Assembly: GCF_051811025.1 (NCBI RefSeq)
Contig: NZ_JBPWQE010000001.1
Coordinates: 4,898,001-4,962,000 of the forward strand
Direction: 5' to 3'
Source: Tardiphaga sp051811025
GTDB lineage: Bacteria; Pseudomonadota; Alphaproteobacteria; Rhizobiales; Xanthobacteraceae
Length of the DNA stretch: 64,000 bases
The notes under the pieces: generated by a model
The model's input: only the letters and a program-made list of their open reading frames with translations
Databases searched by the model: none
What the model was told of the DNA's origin: nothing
Shown here: positions 36,945 through 46,387 of the stretch, one piece after another
Layout: each line of letters starts with the position of its first letter
Numbering within the stretch: the stretch's first letter is position 1
Made by a program: the position numbers and the translations under genes

Positions 36945-36961
36945 CTGCCCCTTGTAACATC

Positions 36962-37687
36962 TTACGCGTGATACTGCCCGCCATTGATGGTCATGGTCGA
37001 GCCGGTCACGAAGCCGGAATCGTCGGAGGCGAGGAACACCACAGCGCGCGCGATTTCCTCGGGCTCGCCCAAGCGATTCACCGGGATCTGCGGCAGGATG
37101 TTTTTCTCAAGTACGTCCTTCGGCACCGCCTGCACCATTTCGGTGTTAATGTAGCCGGGGCAGATCACATTCACCGTGATGCCGAGCTTGGCATTTTCCA
37201 GCGCCAGCGCCTTGGTGAAGCCGATGTCGCCGGCCTTGGCTGCGGAATAGTTGACCTGACCAAACTGGCCCTTCTGGCCGTTGATCGATGAAATGTTGAT
37301 GACACGTCCGAACTTGCGCGACCGCATGCCTTCGATCACCTGACGCGTGACATTGAACAGTGAGCCGAGATTGGTGTTGACCACCTTGTTCCACTGATCG
37401 GGTGTCATCTTGTGGAAGGCGCCGTCCATGGTGATGCCGGCATTGTTGACCAGCACATCGACCGGACCAAGTTCGGCCTCGACCTTCTTCACGCCCTCGG
37501 CGCTGGCCTCGAAGGAACTGACGTCCCATTTGAAAACGGGAATGCCGGTCTCGCTCTTAAATTTTTCGGCGGCGGCATCGTTACCGGCATAGCTCGCCGC
37601 GACCTTGTAGCCCGCAGTCTTCAACGCTTTGCTGATCGCAGCGCCAATCCCTCGTGTTCCCCCGGTCACCAATGCAACGCGCGCCAT
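36962..37687 (-). CDS. phbB: Acetoacetyl-CoA reductase
   Basis: NADPH-dependent short-chain reductase making (R)-3-hydroxybutyryl-CoA for PHB. The 241-residue protein has the nucleotide motif TGGTRGIG at 8-15, NNAG at 81-84, catalytic S134 and the pair Y147-x3-K151 (YSAAK), then the conserved PGYINTEM near 185. ATG at 37687 follows GGAGGGA; an upstream in-frame ATG adds five residues and lacks that spacing. phbA lies 182 nt upstream on the same strand with a terminator between them, so the two may be separately controlled. Confidence 0.97.
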   Translation of the reverse strand: MARVALVTGGTRGIGAAISKALKTAGYKVAASYAGNDAAAEKFKSETGIPVFKWDVSSFEASAEGVKKVEAELGPVDVLVNNAGITMDGAFHKMTPDQWNKVVNTNLGSLFNVTRQVIEGMRSRKFGRVINISSINGQKGQFGQVNYSAAKAGDIGFTKALALENAKLGITVNVICPGYINTEMVQAVPKDVLEKNILPQIPVNRLGEPEEIARAVVFLASDDSGFVTGSTMTINGGQYHA

Positions 37688-37778
37688 GATCGATCCCTCC
37701 ACAAATCTCTTTTGTATTTATAGCTACGAATTAATCCGGCGATACAACGAACATCAAGCAGAATTGGACCATCAAGCA

Positions 37779-37809
37779 AAAATGCCCGACGCAAAGCGCC
37801 GGGCATTTT
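37779..37809 (-). terminator. Rho-independent terminator of phbA
   Basis: On the minus strand AAAATGCCCG and CGGGCATTTT are perfect 10-bp arms (37800-37809 and 37779-37788) with an 11-nt loop, and a T-run follows in the same strand direction. It lies 61-91 nt past the phbA stop, between phbA and phbB. Confidence 0.85.
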
Positions 37810-37869
37810 GTGTAGCAGTGTGTGCAGTGCACACGCGAGCCGATGTTTTCGGCACGCGGCGCGTAAGGA

Positions 37870-39048
37870 TTAGTCGCGTGCGATGCACATCGCGATGCCC
37901 ATGCCACCGCCGATGCACAGCGTGGCAAGGCCTTTCTTCGCGTCGCGCTTTTCCATCTCGTGCAGCAACGTGACCAGCACGCGTGCACCGGATGCGCCCA
38001 CCGGATGACCGATCGCGATCGCGCCACCGTTGACGTTAACCTTCGACGTATCCCAGCCGAGGTCCTTGTTCACGGCGCAAGCCTGCGCAGCAAAAGCTTC
38101 ATTGGCTTCGATCAGGTCGAGATCGTTGATGGTCCAGCCGGCCTTCTTCAGCGCGGCGCGCGATGCCGGGATCGGGCCAGTGCCCATGATCTTCGGATCA
38201 ACGCCGGCCTGTCCCCACGACACGATGCGGGCGAGCGGCTTGAGGCCTTCCTTGGCGGCCTGCTTGGCGGTCATCAGCACCACGGCGGCGGCGCCGTCAT
38301 TGATGCCCGATGCCGAGCCGGCGGTGACGGTACCATCCTTCTCGAAGGCCGGACGCAGCTTAGCCATGGCTTCGATAGTGGCGCCGTGGCGCGGATATTC
38401 GTCGCTGTCGACCACGGTGTCGCCCTTGCGGCCCTTGATGGTGACTGGAACGATCTCGTCCTTGAACTTGCCGGCCTTCTGCGCAGCTTCCGCTTTCTGC
38501 TGCGATGCAACAGCGAACTCGTCCTGCTGCTGGCGCGTGATCTGGTACTGCTTTGCCACGTTCTCGGCGGTGTTACCCATGTGATAGCCGTTGAAGGCAT
38601 CCCACAAACCGTCCTTGATCATGGTGTCGACGAATTCCACCGGTCCCATTTTCACGCCGCCGCGCAGATATTGCGCATGCGGGGCCATGCTCATGGATTC
38701 CTGACCGCCGGCAACGACGATTTCCGAATCACCATTGAGCAGCGCCTGATAGCCGAGCGCGACCGTGCGCAGGCCGGAGCCGCACAGCATGTTGACGCCC
38801 CAGGCCGAAGTTTCCACCGGCAGGCCGGCAGCAATCGAGGCCTGACGCGCGGGGTTCTGGCCCTGCGCAGCAGTGAGTATCTGTCCCATGATGACTTCGG
38901 AGACGCGGGCCGGATCGATCTTGCCGCGCTCAAGCGCCGCCTTGATGGCGATCGCGCCGAGATCATGCGCCGGCATGGTGGCGAAAGCGCCGTTGAAGCT
39001 GCCGACCGGGGTGCGGGCAGCGCTGACGATGACGACATCGTCTGACAT
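37870..39048 (-). CDS. phbA: Acetyl-CoA C-acetyltransferase (beta-ketothiolase)
   Basis: Condenses two acetyl-CoA to acetoacetyl-CoA, first step of PHB synthesis. The 392-residue protein carries catalytic C89 (NMLCGSG), H348 (GHPVGASG) and C378 (LCIGGGMG), the same numbering as the Zoogloea PhbA reference. ATG at 39048 lies 6-7 nt after AGGAG; the ATG at 39054 would be too close to the ribosome site. It is divergent from phaR across a 307-nt region. Confidence 0.97.
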   Translation of the reverse strand: MSDDVVIVSAARTPVGSFNGAFATMPAHDLGAIAIKAALERGKIDPARVSEVIMGQILTAAQGQNPARQASIAAGLPVETSAWGVNMLCGSGLRTVALGYQALLNGDSEIVVAGGQESMSMAPHAQYLRGGVKMGPVEFVDTMIKDGLWDAFNGYHMGNTAENVAKQYQITRQQQDEFAVASQQKAEAAQKAGKFKDEIVPVTIKGRKGDTVVDSDEYPRHGATIEAMAKLRPAFEKDGTVTAGSASGINDGAAAVVLMTAKQAAKEGLKPLARIVSWGQAGVDPKIMGTGPIPASRAALKKAGWTINDLDLIEANEAFAAQACAVNKDLGWDTSKVNVNGGAIAIGHPVGASGARVLVTLLHEMEKRDAKKGLATLCIGGGMGIAMCIARD

Positions 39049-39355
39049 GGACATCTCCTGTGTTGAGGTTTTTTCGACGGTCAGAGCCAGGATGGCGGGG
39101 GCCGCGTTGCAAACTATCCTGTTAACTGAGGGTTGGACTGTCAATTGGCCAGACGCCAAATTACGGCCGCAACGCACGCAAAATGGCACGGATGTCGCTT
39201 TGCATAGCACAAGACTGCTGCCATTTTAACCGTGACGCACAAAACGGTAGCCGAGCCCCTTTGAAAGTGCTTACTTTATTGCATTGCGTTGTTCGACAAC
39301 CTTATGGCGCGCTGCCGTAAGGTTCCCTGTCCTCGGTCCGTATGTGTGAGCCCCC
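39049..39355. promoter_or_regulatory. Divergent intergenic region between phbA and phaR with two dyads
   Basis: No gene is visible in these 307 nt. Near phaR I see GTTGT-TCG-ACAAC (39288-39300) and the hairpin CCTTATGGC...GCCGTAAGG (39300-39322, one mismatch, 5-nt loop), 34-68 nt upstream of the phaR ATG. These are reasonable sites for autoregulation, as PhaR proteins bind dyads upstream of their own gene, but I cannot match them to a known consensus. The half next to phbA shows nothing I can name. Confidence 0.4.
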
Positions 39356-39955
39356 ATGGCGAAATCAGATCAACCCACGACAATCAAAAAATATGCGAAC
39401 CGCCGGCTTTATAATACCGGAACAAGCACTTACGTGACGCTTGAGGACCTCGCTGCGATGGTGAAGGATGGCGAGGATTTTCTCGTTTACGACGCCAAGA
39501 CCGGTGACGACATCACCCGCTCGGTGCTCGCACAGATCATCTTCGAACAGGAAAACAAGGCTGGCCAGAATCTCCTGCCAACCACTTTCCTGCGCCAGTT
39601 GATCCGCTTCTATGGCGACAGCATGCAGATGGTGGTGCCGAAGTATCTCGAGCAGTCCATCGACAGCCTGACGCGCGAGCAGGAGAAATTCCGCAAGCAG
39701 ATGACGAACACGTTCAGCATGACGCCGTTCGCGCCGCTTGAGGAAACCGTCCGCCGCAACATGGAATTGTTTCAGCAGACCTTCGCGATGTTCAAGCCGT
39801 TCGTGCCGCCGCGCGGCGGCGCTGCGTCGCCGGAGCCGGAAAAGGCGCCGGAGCCGACCGCTGAGCCTGCCGACACCATGGATGATCTGCGTCGCCAGAT
39901 GAAGGAAATGCAGGAACGCCTCGAGCGCATGTCGCACGAGCCGAAGCCGGAATAA
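39356..39955 (+). CDS. phaR: Polyhydroxyalkanoate synthesis repressor PhaR
   Basis: A 199-residue regulator that binds both PHB and DNA, repressing phasin and its own gene until polymer accumulates. Residues about 8-70 form the PHB_acc_N DNA-binding domain (IKKYANRRLYNTGTSTYVTLEDLAAMV), followed by the polymer-sensing domain with FRKQM near residue 113 and a Pro/Glu-rich C-terminal tail. It is divergent from phbA and followed by a terminator. Confidence 0.96.
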   Translation: MAKSDQPTTIKKYANRRLYNTGTSTYVTLEDLAAMVKDGEDFLVYDAKTGDDITRSVLAQIIFEQENKAGQNLLPTTFLRQLIRFYGDSMQMVVPKYLEQSIDSLTREQEKFRKQMTNTFSMTPFAPLEETVRRNMELFQQTFAMFKPFVPPRGGAASPEPEKAPEPTAEPADTMDDLRRQMKEMQERLERMSHEPKPE

Positions 39956-39985
39956 TTCGCGGCTCACTTATCGGAAATCGGAATG

Positions 39986-40017
39986 ACGCCGGCCGTAGCT
40001 TCACCTACGGTCGGCGT
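39986..40017 (+). terminator. Rho-independent-like terminator after phaR
   Basis: ACGCCGGCCGTAG (39986-39998) and CTACGGTCGGCGT (40005-40017) form a 13-bp stem with one G-T wobble and a 6-nt loop, followed by TTCCATTT. It lies 31 nt beyond the phaR stop and before ogt. Confidence 0.75.
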
Positions 40018-40043
40018 TTCCATTTGATGAGCGCAACATCGCC

Positions 40044-40565
40044 ATGGCGAAGCAACCCACCCCACTGACTCTCGACCGGCTCGACACCCCGATCGGCATC
40101 GCGCTGCTGGTGACGAACCACGGTGGCGCACTCTGCGCACTCGACTGGATCGATTACGAAGAGCGCTTGCTGACTTTGCTGCGTCGTTACTATGGGGCGG
40201 TCGAACTGATCGAGAACTCGGCACCATCCGAAATCCGCAGTGCACTCTCACGCTATTTCGACGGCGACCTCAACCAACTCGATGGCATCACCTGCCACAT
40301 CCCCGGCACGCCGTTTCAGAACCGTATCTGGACGGCACTGCGAAAAATCCCTGCAGGCAGCACACTCAGCTACGGCACGCTGGCGGCGCAACTCGGCGTG
40401 CCCAATGCGATGCGCGCGGTTGGCCATGCCAATGGTGCAAATCCTCTGAGTGTCGTCGTGCCCTGCCACCGCCTGATCGGCGCCAACGGTTCGCTCACCG
40501 GCTATGGCGGCGGCATCGCGCGCAAACGCTGGCTGCTGGAGCATGAAGGCGTTGCGGTGAAGTGA
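40044..40565 (+). CDS. ogt: Methylated-DNA--protein-cysteine methyltransferase (Ogt)
   Basis: Suicidal repair protein that removes alkyl groups from O6-alkylguanine onto its own Cys. The 173-residue protein has the active-site PCHR motif with C141, GANGSLTGYGGG just after and the helix-turn-helix GTLAAQLGVPNAMRAVGHA (about 110-128). It is convergent with glnD with no bases between the stop codons. Confidence 0.95.
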   Translation: MAKQPTPLTLDRLDTPIGIALLVTNHGGALCALDWIDYEERLLTLLRRYYGAVELIENSAPSEIRSALSRYFDGDLNQLDGITCHIPGTPFQNRIWTALRKIPAGSTLSYGTLAAQLGVPNAMRAVGHANGANPLSVVVPCHRLIGANGSLTGYGGGIARKRWLLEHEGVAVK

Positions 40566-43361
40566 CTACGCCGCCGGCTTCTCCGCGATATCGCCGTTTG
40601 CCAGCAGATGAATCAACGCACGCTTGATCGCAGCCTGACGCGTTGGGGCGTTGATCTGCGCTCCAAGCAAATCGGTCACATAGAACACGTCTCGCGCGCG
40701 CTCGCCGAAGGTCGCGACATGCGCCGAAGCAATGTTGAGGTTGAGCTTCGAGATCGCCGTGGTCAGTTGATACAGCAGGCCCGGTCGGTCGAGGCCCGAG
40801 ACCTCGATCACCGTGTAGCGATCCGACCACTGATTGTTGACTATGACTTCCGGCTCGACGGTGAAAGCCCTGATCTTGCCTTTGGTCGAGGCGCGCTTGG
40901 CCACAGTCTCGGGCAGCCGCACCTTGCCTTCGAGCACGTCCTCGATCATATCGCCGATCCGTGTTGCGCGGCGGCCTTCATCGTCGTCGCGATCGTATTC
41001 CCGGGAGATCGCGATGGTGTCGAGCGCGCGGCCATCGGTCGTCGTGTAGATCTGTGCGTCGACGATGTTGGCGCCGGCCGCGGCGCATGCGCCGGCGATG
41101 ATCGACAACAGCCATGGATGATCGACGGCGAGGATCGTCAGTTCGGTAACACCGCGGGCTTCATCGAACCCAACATTGATCGCGAGCTTGTGCCCGGCCT
41201 CTTCCGACGCGCGCAGGAAGCGCGCGTGGCGAATTTTGCGGTCGAGCTCGACCTTGAGCCAGTAGGCCGGATAGTGCCGCAAAATATAGGCGTTGAGATC
41301 CTGCTCGGGCCACTCGGTGAAGGCACGGCGGAATTCGGCCTGCGCCGATGCGATGCGCTGTGCGCGATTGACCTCGGAGAAACCACCGGTCAGCACCGGC
41401 TCGGTTTCGTAATACAGCGTCCGGATCAGCTGCGCCTTCCAGCCGTTCCAGACGCCGGGACCGACGCCGCGGATATCGGCGGTGGTGAGAATCGTCAGCA
41501 GCTTCATCTGCTCAACCGACTGCACGACGGCGGCGAAATTCTCGATGGTCTTGCTATCCGACAGGTCGCGCGACTGCGCGACCGTGGACATGGTGAGATG
41601 TTCCTCGATCAGCCATGCGACGAGGTCCGTGTCCGCAGCGTTGAATCCGAGCCGCGGGCATAGCCGCCGCGCCACCTTGGCGCCAGCGATGGAGTGATCC
41701 TCCGGACGCCCCTTGGCGATGTCATGCAGCAACACCGTGATATAGATCACCGCCCGATGTTCGGGGCGGATCTTGCGCATCAGATCGCTGGCGACAACGA
41801 ACTCGTCGTTCCCGCCGCGCTCGATCTCCTGAAGGATGCCGACACACCGCAGCAGATGCTCATCCACCGTATAGTGATGATACATGTTGAACTGCATCAT
41901 CGACACGATGCGGCCGAAGGCACGAATGAAATGGCCGAGCACGCCGGTCTCGTTCATCCGCCGCAACACGACCTCGGCATTGTCCGAGGTCAGGATCTCC
42001 ATGAACAGCGCGTTGGCTTCGGCGTTCTCGCGGATCTCGGGCGTGATCAGCCGGAGCGAGCGCGTCGCGGTCCGCATCGCATCAGGATGGAATGCCAGAT
42101 TGTGCTTCTGTGCCAGTCGGAAGAACCGGATCAGGTTGATCGGGTCTTCCTTGAACACGTCAGGCGCAGCAAGGTTGATGCGGTTGTTGTCGATGATGAA
42201 CGCATCGCTGTCCGGCAGCCGGCGGCGATGCATCTCGGGCCGCAGCTTGGCCATCATGCGCGTCAGCGCCGGCGCCGGCTTGGCCTGCTGGTCTTCGAGC
42301 TTGGCGCACAGGATCGCGGTGAGATCGCCGACTTCCTTGGCAATCAGGAAGTAGTGCTTCATGAAGCGCTCGACGTCCTGCATACCGGGATGCGAAGTAT
42401 AGCCGAGACGGACCGCAATCTCGCGCTGCAGGTCAAAGGACAGCCGCTCTTCCGGCCGTTTGGTCAGGAAGTGGATATTGCAGCGGACCGACCACAGGAA
42501 GTCTTCGCAACGCTTGAAGGTGCGGTATTCCTGCGGATCGAACACGCCGCGCGCGACCAGCTCCTTGCTGTCGCGCACCCGATAGACGTATTTCGCGATC
42601 CAGAACACGGTGTGCAGATCGCGCAGACCGCCCTTGCCGTCCTTGACGTTGGGCTCGACCAGATAGCGCGACTGGCCGCCGCGGCGATGGCGCTCCTCGC
42701 GTTCGGCGAGCTTGGCAGTGACGAATTCCGCGGCTGTGCCCTGCACCACTTCGGCATCGAAGCGCGTGACCAGTTCGTCGTAGAGAGCCTGATCGCCGGT
42801 AAGGAAGCGCGTTTCCAGGATCGCGGTGCGGATCGTCATGTCGCCGCGCGCCTGGCGGATCGATTCATCCACCGACCGTGTGGCGTGGCCGACCTTGAGG
42901 CCCATGTCCCACAGGCAATAGAGAATGACTTCGGCGACCTGTTCGCCCCAGGCGGTCTGCTTGTAGGGCAGGATGAACAGCAGATCGATGTCGGATTCCG
43001 GCGCCATCAGCCCGCGGCCATAGCCGCCGGTTGAGACCACCGCCATGCGTTCGGCACCAGACGGGATTGGCGAATGATACAGATGCTTCGTCGCCGCGGC
43101 GAACAACATGCGGATGATTTCATCCTGCACGTGGCAGAGCTGCTCGGCACAGCGTCGGCCGTGACGGTCCTTCAGCAACACGGCCTCGGCGGCTTCACTG
43201 GCCTTGAGCAGTTCCGCCTTCAGCAGCTTGGCGACCGCGGCGCGAAACAAATCGTTCTTGCCGCGATGCTGCGCTGCAAGCGCATCGATCTCGGCGGTAA
43301 TCCGCGTCGTGTCGAAGTCGGTTTCGGTTGTCGGTCTGTCTTGTGTAGCAACGCTGTCCAT
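40566..43361 (-). CDS. glnD: PII uridylyltransferase / uridylyl-removing enzyme
   Basis: Senses glutamine and (de)uridylylates PII proteins, controlling nitrogen assimilation. The 931-residue protein has the nucleotidyltransferase motif GGYGRGLMAPESDIDLL at 112-128, an HD hydrolase domain around residues 460-590 (LLHDIAKGRPEDHS), and two C-terminal ACT domains (about 720-790 and 830-910). ATG at 43361 was preferred over a TTG nine codons upstream. In many alphaproteobacteria glnD follows mutS; here a 5-kb block of plus-strand genes separates them. Confidence 0.96.
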   Translation of the reverse strand: MDSVATQDRPTTETDFDTTRITAEIDALAAQHRGKNDLFRAAVAKLLKAELLKASEAAEAVLLKDRHGRRCAEQLCHVQDEIIRMLFAAATKHLYHSPIPSGAERMAVVSTGGYGRGLMAPESDIDLLFILPYKQTAWGEQVAEVILYCLWDMGLKVGHATRSVDESIRQARGDMTIRTAILETRFLTGDQALYDELVTRFDAEVVQGTAAEFVTAKLAEREERHRRGGQSRYLVEPNVKDGKGGLRDLHTVFWIAKYVYRVRDSKELVARGVFDPQEYRTFKRCEDFLWSVRCNIHFLTKRPEERLSFDLQREIAVRLGYTSHPGMQDVERFMKHYFLIAKEVGDLTAILCAKLEDQQAKPAPALTRMMAKLRPEMHRRRLPDSDAFIIDNNRINLAAPDVFKEDPINLIRFFRLAQKHNLAFHPDAMRTATRSLRLITPEIRENAEANALFMEILTSDNAEVVLRRMNETGVLGHFIRAFGRIVSMMQFNMYHHYTVDEHLLRCVGILQEIERGGNDEFVVASDLMRKIRPEHRAVIYITVLLHDIAKGRPEDHSIAGAKVARRLCPRLGFNAADTDLVAWLIEEHLTMSTVAQSRDLSDSKTIENFAAVVQSVEQMKLLTILTTADIRGVGPGVWNGWKAQLIRTLYYETEPVLTGGFSEVNRAQRIASAQAEFRRAFTEWPEQDLNAYILRHYPAYWLKVELDRKIRHARFLRASEEAGHKLAINVGFDEARGVTELTILAVDHPWLLSIIAGACAAAGANIVDAQIYTTTDGRALDTIAISREYDRDDDEGRRATRIGDMIEDVLEGKVRLPETVAKRASTKGKIRAFTVEPEVIVNNQWSDRYTVIEVSGLDRPGLLYQLTTAISKLNLNIASAHVATFGERARDVFYVTDLLGAQINAPTRQAAIKRALIHLLANGDIAEKPAA

Positions 43362-43632
43362 GAACAACCCGGATATCGGACGGCGCAAGCGCTGTCACTG
43401 TGATTGTAGCCCCACAGCTAGTCCATGCTGCCTTTTGCGCAATCCGGGCAACAACGTTCTCGCGGCGGTGTCCTTGGCGCATCATATCTTCTCGTTGACG
43501 AAACACCATAACTAATTGAAATTAAAGCACGTTTTCGCACACAGAGCGACCCCGGCATGGTGCCATGACGCCCGCAGGATGTAAGTCGCCTTCGAACCTC
43601 ACGTTTCGACAGTCCATCAGGGAGAGACCAGA

Positions 43633-44607
43633 ATGTTCACGATGTCACGGCGCGCTGTCGCCGGTCTGATTGCTGCGGCTGCACTGCTGCCCGGAGCTAC
43701 CTTCGCCGCCGAGCCGCTCAAGGAAATCCGGCTCGATTGGGCGACCTACAATCCGGTCTCCATCATCCTCAAGCAGAATGGCCTGCTGGAGAAGGAATTC
43801 GCCAAGGACGGCGTGAAGATCACCTGGGTACAGTCGGCCGGCTCCAACAAGGCGCTCGAATTCCTCAATGCTGGGTCCATCGATTTCGGCTCGACCGCGG
43901 GCTCCGCCGCGCTGGTGGCAAAGATCAACGGCAACCCGATCAAGTCGGTCTATGTCTATTCGCGTCCGGAATGGACGGCGCTGGTCACCGGCAAGGACTC
44001 CAAGATCACCTCCGTCGCCGATCTCAAGGGCAAGCGGGTCGCGGTGACCCGCGGCACCGATCCCCACATTTTCCTGGTCCGCGCTTTGCTCGGCGCCGGC
44101 CTGACCGACAAGGACATCACGCCAGTTCTGCTGCAGCATGCCGACGGCAAGGCCGCGCTGATCCGCGGCGACGTCGATGCATGGGCCGGACTCGATCCGA
44201 TGATGGCGCAGGCCGAGGTTGAGGACGGCGCCAAGCTGTTCTTCCGCAAGCCCGACGCCAACACCTGGGGCATCCTCAATGTGCGCGAGCAGTTCCTGAA
44301 GGACTATCCGGATGCCGCGCGCCGCGTGCTCGCCGTCTATGAAGACGCGCGGAAGTATTCGCTGGAGAATTATCCGGAGCTGAAGAAGGCCTTCATCGGC
44401 GTCACCAAGCTGCCCGACGCCGTCGTCGACAAGCAGCTCAAGGAACGCACCGAACTGACCCACAGCCGCATTGGCGCACCGCAGCGCGAGTCGATCCTCG
44501 CCGCAGGCCTCGCATTGCAGCAGGCCGGCGTCATCGACGCCAAGGTCGATGTGAAGGCGACAGTGGACGCGCTGATCGACGATCAGGTCCCGCTGCCGAA
44601 GAGCTGA
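43633..44607 (+). CDS. ssuA: Sulfonate-type ABC transporter substrate-binding protein
   Basis: Periplasmic binding protein (324 residues) of the aliphatic sulfonate/nitrate/taurine family. An N-terminal signal with SRRAVAG may be twin-arginine-type. The fold is shown by WVQSAGSNKALEFLNAGSIDFGSTAG near 70-95, LKGKRVAVTRGTDPHIFL near 133-150 and DAWAGLDPMMAQ near 185. The family cannot separate sulfonates from other anions by sequence alone, but the operon (binding protein, permease, ATPase, OsmC) fits sulfur acquisition. ATG at 43633 follows GGGAG by 7-8 nt. Confidence 0.85.
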   Translation: MFTMSRRAVAGLIAAAALLPGATFAAEPLKEIRLDWATYNPVSIILKQNGLLEKEFAKDGVKITWVQSAGSNKALEFLNAGSIDFGSTAGSAALVAKINGNPIKSVYVYSRPEWTALVTGKDSKITSVADLKGKRVAVTRGTDPHIFLVRALLGAGLTDKDITPVLLQHADGKAALIRGDVDAWAGLDPMMAQAEVEDGAKLFFRKPDANTWGILNVREQFLKDYPDAARRVLAVYEDARKYSLENYPELKKAFIGVTKLPDAVVDKQLKERTELTHSRIGAPQRESILAAGLALQQAGVIDAKVDVKATVDALIDDQVPLPKS

Positions 44608-44632
44608 TGCTCTCGCATCTGCGAAGCTATCC

Positions 44633-44660
44633 TTCACCCTCCCCGCAAAGGGAGGGTGAA
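44633..44660 (+). terminator. Hairpin between the binding-protein and permease genes
   Basis: TTCACCCTCCC (44633-44643) and GGGAGGGTGAA (44650-44660) are perfect 11-bp arms around a 6-nt loop, followed by GCTTTTG. It lies 26 nt after the binding-protein stop and could lower expression of the permease relative to the binding protein, as is common in ABC operons. Confidence 0.6.
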
Positions 44661-44703
44661 GCTTTTGACCACCTTGCAAACCAGATCGAGACGCGCTTCA
44701 GCT

Positions 44704-45552
44704 ATGGCCATGACGCTCGACACGACCGCACCCGACGTCGCGGAGATCCATGAAAAATCCGCATCCAACAGGCGCTGGCAGCGTTTTGCGCGGCCGGCGC
44801 TCGGCGTTGTGCTCCCGCTCACACTGGCGCTGGCATGGGAGCTGGCCGTCTGGTCCGGCTGGTCGAACGGCCGGCTGGTGCCGCCGCCGTCGCGCGTCTT
44901 TGCCACCGTCATGGAGCTCGCCCGAAGTGGCGAACTCTGGCGCCATATCACTACGACGCTGTCGCGCGTTGCCGCCGGCTTCGGGCTTGGCGTCGTCGCC
45001 GGCACGCTGCTCGGCGCTGTCTCCGGCTATTGGGGCATCGCACGGCGACTGCTCGATCCCACCGTGCAAGCATTGCGCGCCATCCCGTCGATCGCCTGGG
45101 TGCCGCTGTTCATCCTGTGGCTCGGCATTTTCGAGACCTCGAAGGTCGCGTTGATTGCCGTCGGCGTATTCTTCCCTGTCTATCTCGGCGTGATGGGCGC
45201 GATCCTCTCGGTCGATCGCAAGATCGTCGAGGTCGGCCGCACCTTCCGCCTCTCCGGCCCCGCCATGATCCGCCGCATCCTGCTGCCCGCAGTGCTGCCG
45301 GCCTATGTTGTTGCACTCCGCGTCGGCCTCGGGCTCGGCTGGATGTTCGTGGTTGCCGCCGAATTCATGGGCGCGTCCGAAGGGCTCGGCTATCTCCTGA
45401 TCGACGGCCAGCAACTGGGCAAGCCGGCGCAGATCCTCGCCGCAATCACCATCTTCGCGCTGCTCGGCAAGACCACCGACTGGCTGATCGAATTGATCAC
45501 GACGCCACTGCTGCGCTGGCAGGATGCGTTCCGTCCGGGCGGAGAGAGCTGA
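44704..45552 (+). CDS. ssuC: Sulfonate-type ABC transporter permease
   Basis: A 282-residue inner-membrane permease with about six segments and the BPD_transp_1 fold (AIPSIAWVPLFILWLGIFETSKVALIAVGVFFP, residues 117 onward, and the EAA-like GASEGLGYLLIDG). A GTG at 44656 would extend it by 16 codons but it lies inside the preceding hairpin, so ATG at 44704 is preferred. Its stop overlaps the ATPase start (TGATG). Confidence 0.88.
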   Translation: MAMTLDTTAPDVAEIHEKSASNRRWQRFARPALGVVLPLTLALAWELAVWSGWSNGRLVPPPSRVFATVMELARSGELWRHITTTLSRVAAGFGLGVVAGTLLGAVSGYWGIARRLLDPTVQALRAIPSIAWVPLFILWLGIFETSKVALIAVGVFFPVYLGVMGAILSVDRKIVEVGRTFRLSGPAMIRRILLPAVLPAYVVALRVGLGLGWMFVVAAEFMGASEGLGYLLIDGQQLGKPAQILAAITIFALLGKTTDWLIELITTPLLRWQDAFRPGGES

Positions 45553-46331
45553 TGCTCGCCCTAGACAAGGTCGGCAAGACCTATCCCAACGGCGTCCATG
45601 CGCTCGAGCGCTTCACCGCGCAAATCCCGCAAGGCGAGATCGTTGCCATCATCGGCGGCTCCGGCTGCGGAAAATCGACGCTGCTGCGCGCCGTCGCAGG
45701 ACTCGATCGCGCATCAACCGGCAGCATCCGTATCGACAATATCGATATCAACGCACCGCACGAGAAGATCGGCATCATCTTCCAGGAACCGCGCCTGCTG
45801 CCGTGGCTGACCGTCGCCGACAATATAGGCTTCGGCCTCTCCGAACTCCCTGTCGCGACACGCCGCGAGAAGGTCGCGCAGGCCCTGGCTCGCGTCGGCC
45901 TGTCGGATAAAGCCAAGGCGTGGCCGCGCGAGTTGTCCGGCGGACAAGCGCAGCGCGTCGCCATCGCCCGTGCATTGGTCCCGCAGCCGGAGGTGCTGTT
46001 ACTCGACGAACCGTTCTCCGCGCTCGACGCCTTCACACGCCGCGATCTGCAGGATCATCTGCTCGATCTCTGGGCCGATACACGGCCGACGCTGATCCTT
46101 GTCACGCATGATGTCGACGAAGCCGTTGTGCTGGCAGACCGCGTGCTGGTGATGCGGCCGCGACCGGGTCGGCTGTTCGCCGAGATCGATGTCGGCCTCG
46201 CCCGCCCGCGCGACCGCGCTTCGCCGCTGTTCGACGCTGTGAAGCGCCGCGTGCTCACCGCACTGGATCGATCTCTCGATCGCGACGTGCCCGATAGCGC
46301 ACCTGCCGAGGCGGTCGGCGCGTGGTGGTGA
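45552..46331 (+). CDS. ssuB: Sulfonate-type ABC transporter ATPase
   Basis: A 259-residue ATP-binding subunit. Walker A GGSGCGKST is at 35-43, signature LSGGQAQRVAIARAL near 129, Walker B VLLLDEPFSALD near 149 and the switch His in VTHDVDEAVVLADRV near 186. It starts at the last base of the permease stop codon and ends 56 nt before the OsmC gene. Confidence 0.94.
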   Translation: MLALDKVGKTYPNGVHALERFTAQIPQGEIVAIIGGSGCGKSTLLRAVAGLDRASTGSIRIDNIDINAPHEKIGIIFQEPRLLPWLTVADNIGFGLSELPVATRREKVAQALARVGLSDKAKAWPRELSGGQAQRVAIARALVPQPEVLLLDEPFSALDAFTRRDLQDHLLDLWADTRPTLILVTHDVDEAVVLADRVLVMRPRPGRLFAEIDVGLARPRDRASPLFDAVKRRVLTALDRSLDRDVPDSAPAEAVGAWW

Positions 46332-46387
46332 CAACAGCACCGCGAGCTAATAAAGCTGCAACTAACAAAATCTCAGGGAGAGATATC

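Noticed and set aside
36443..37291. 282-codon plus-strand frame over the cupin end and phbB
   Set aside because: It spans three unrelated contexts (cupin, transporter remnant, phbB antisense) and shows no coding pattern of its own.
41694..43034. 446-codon plus-strand frame opposite glnD
   Set aside because: Antisense of the GlnD nucleotidyltransferase and HD domains; no independent homology.
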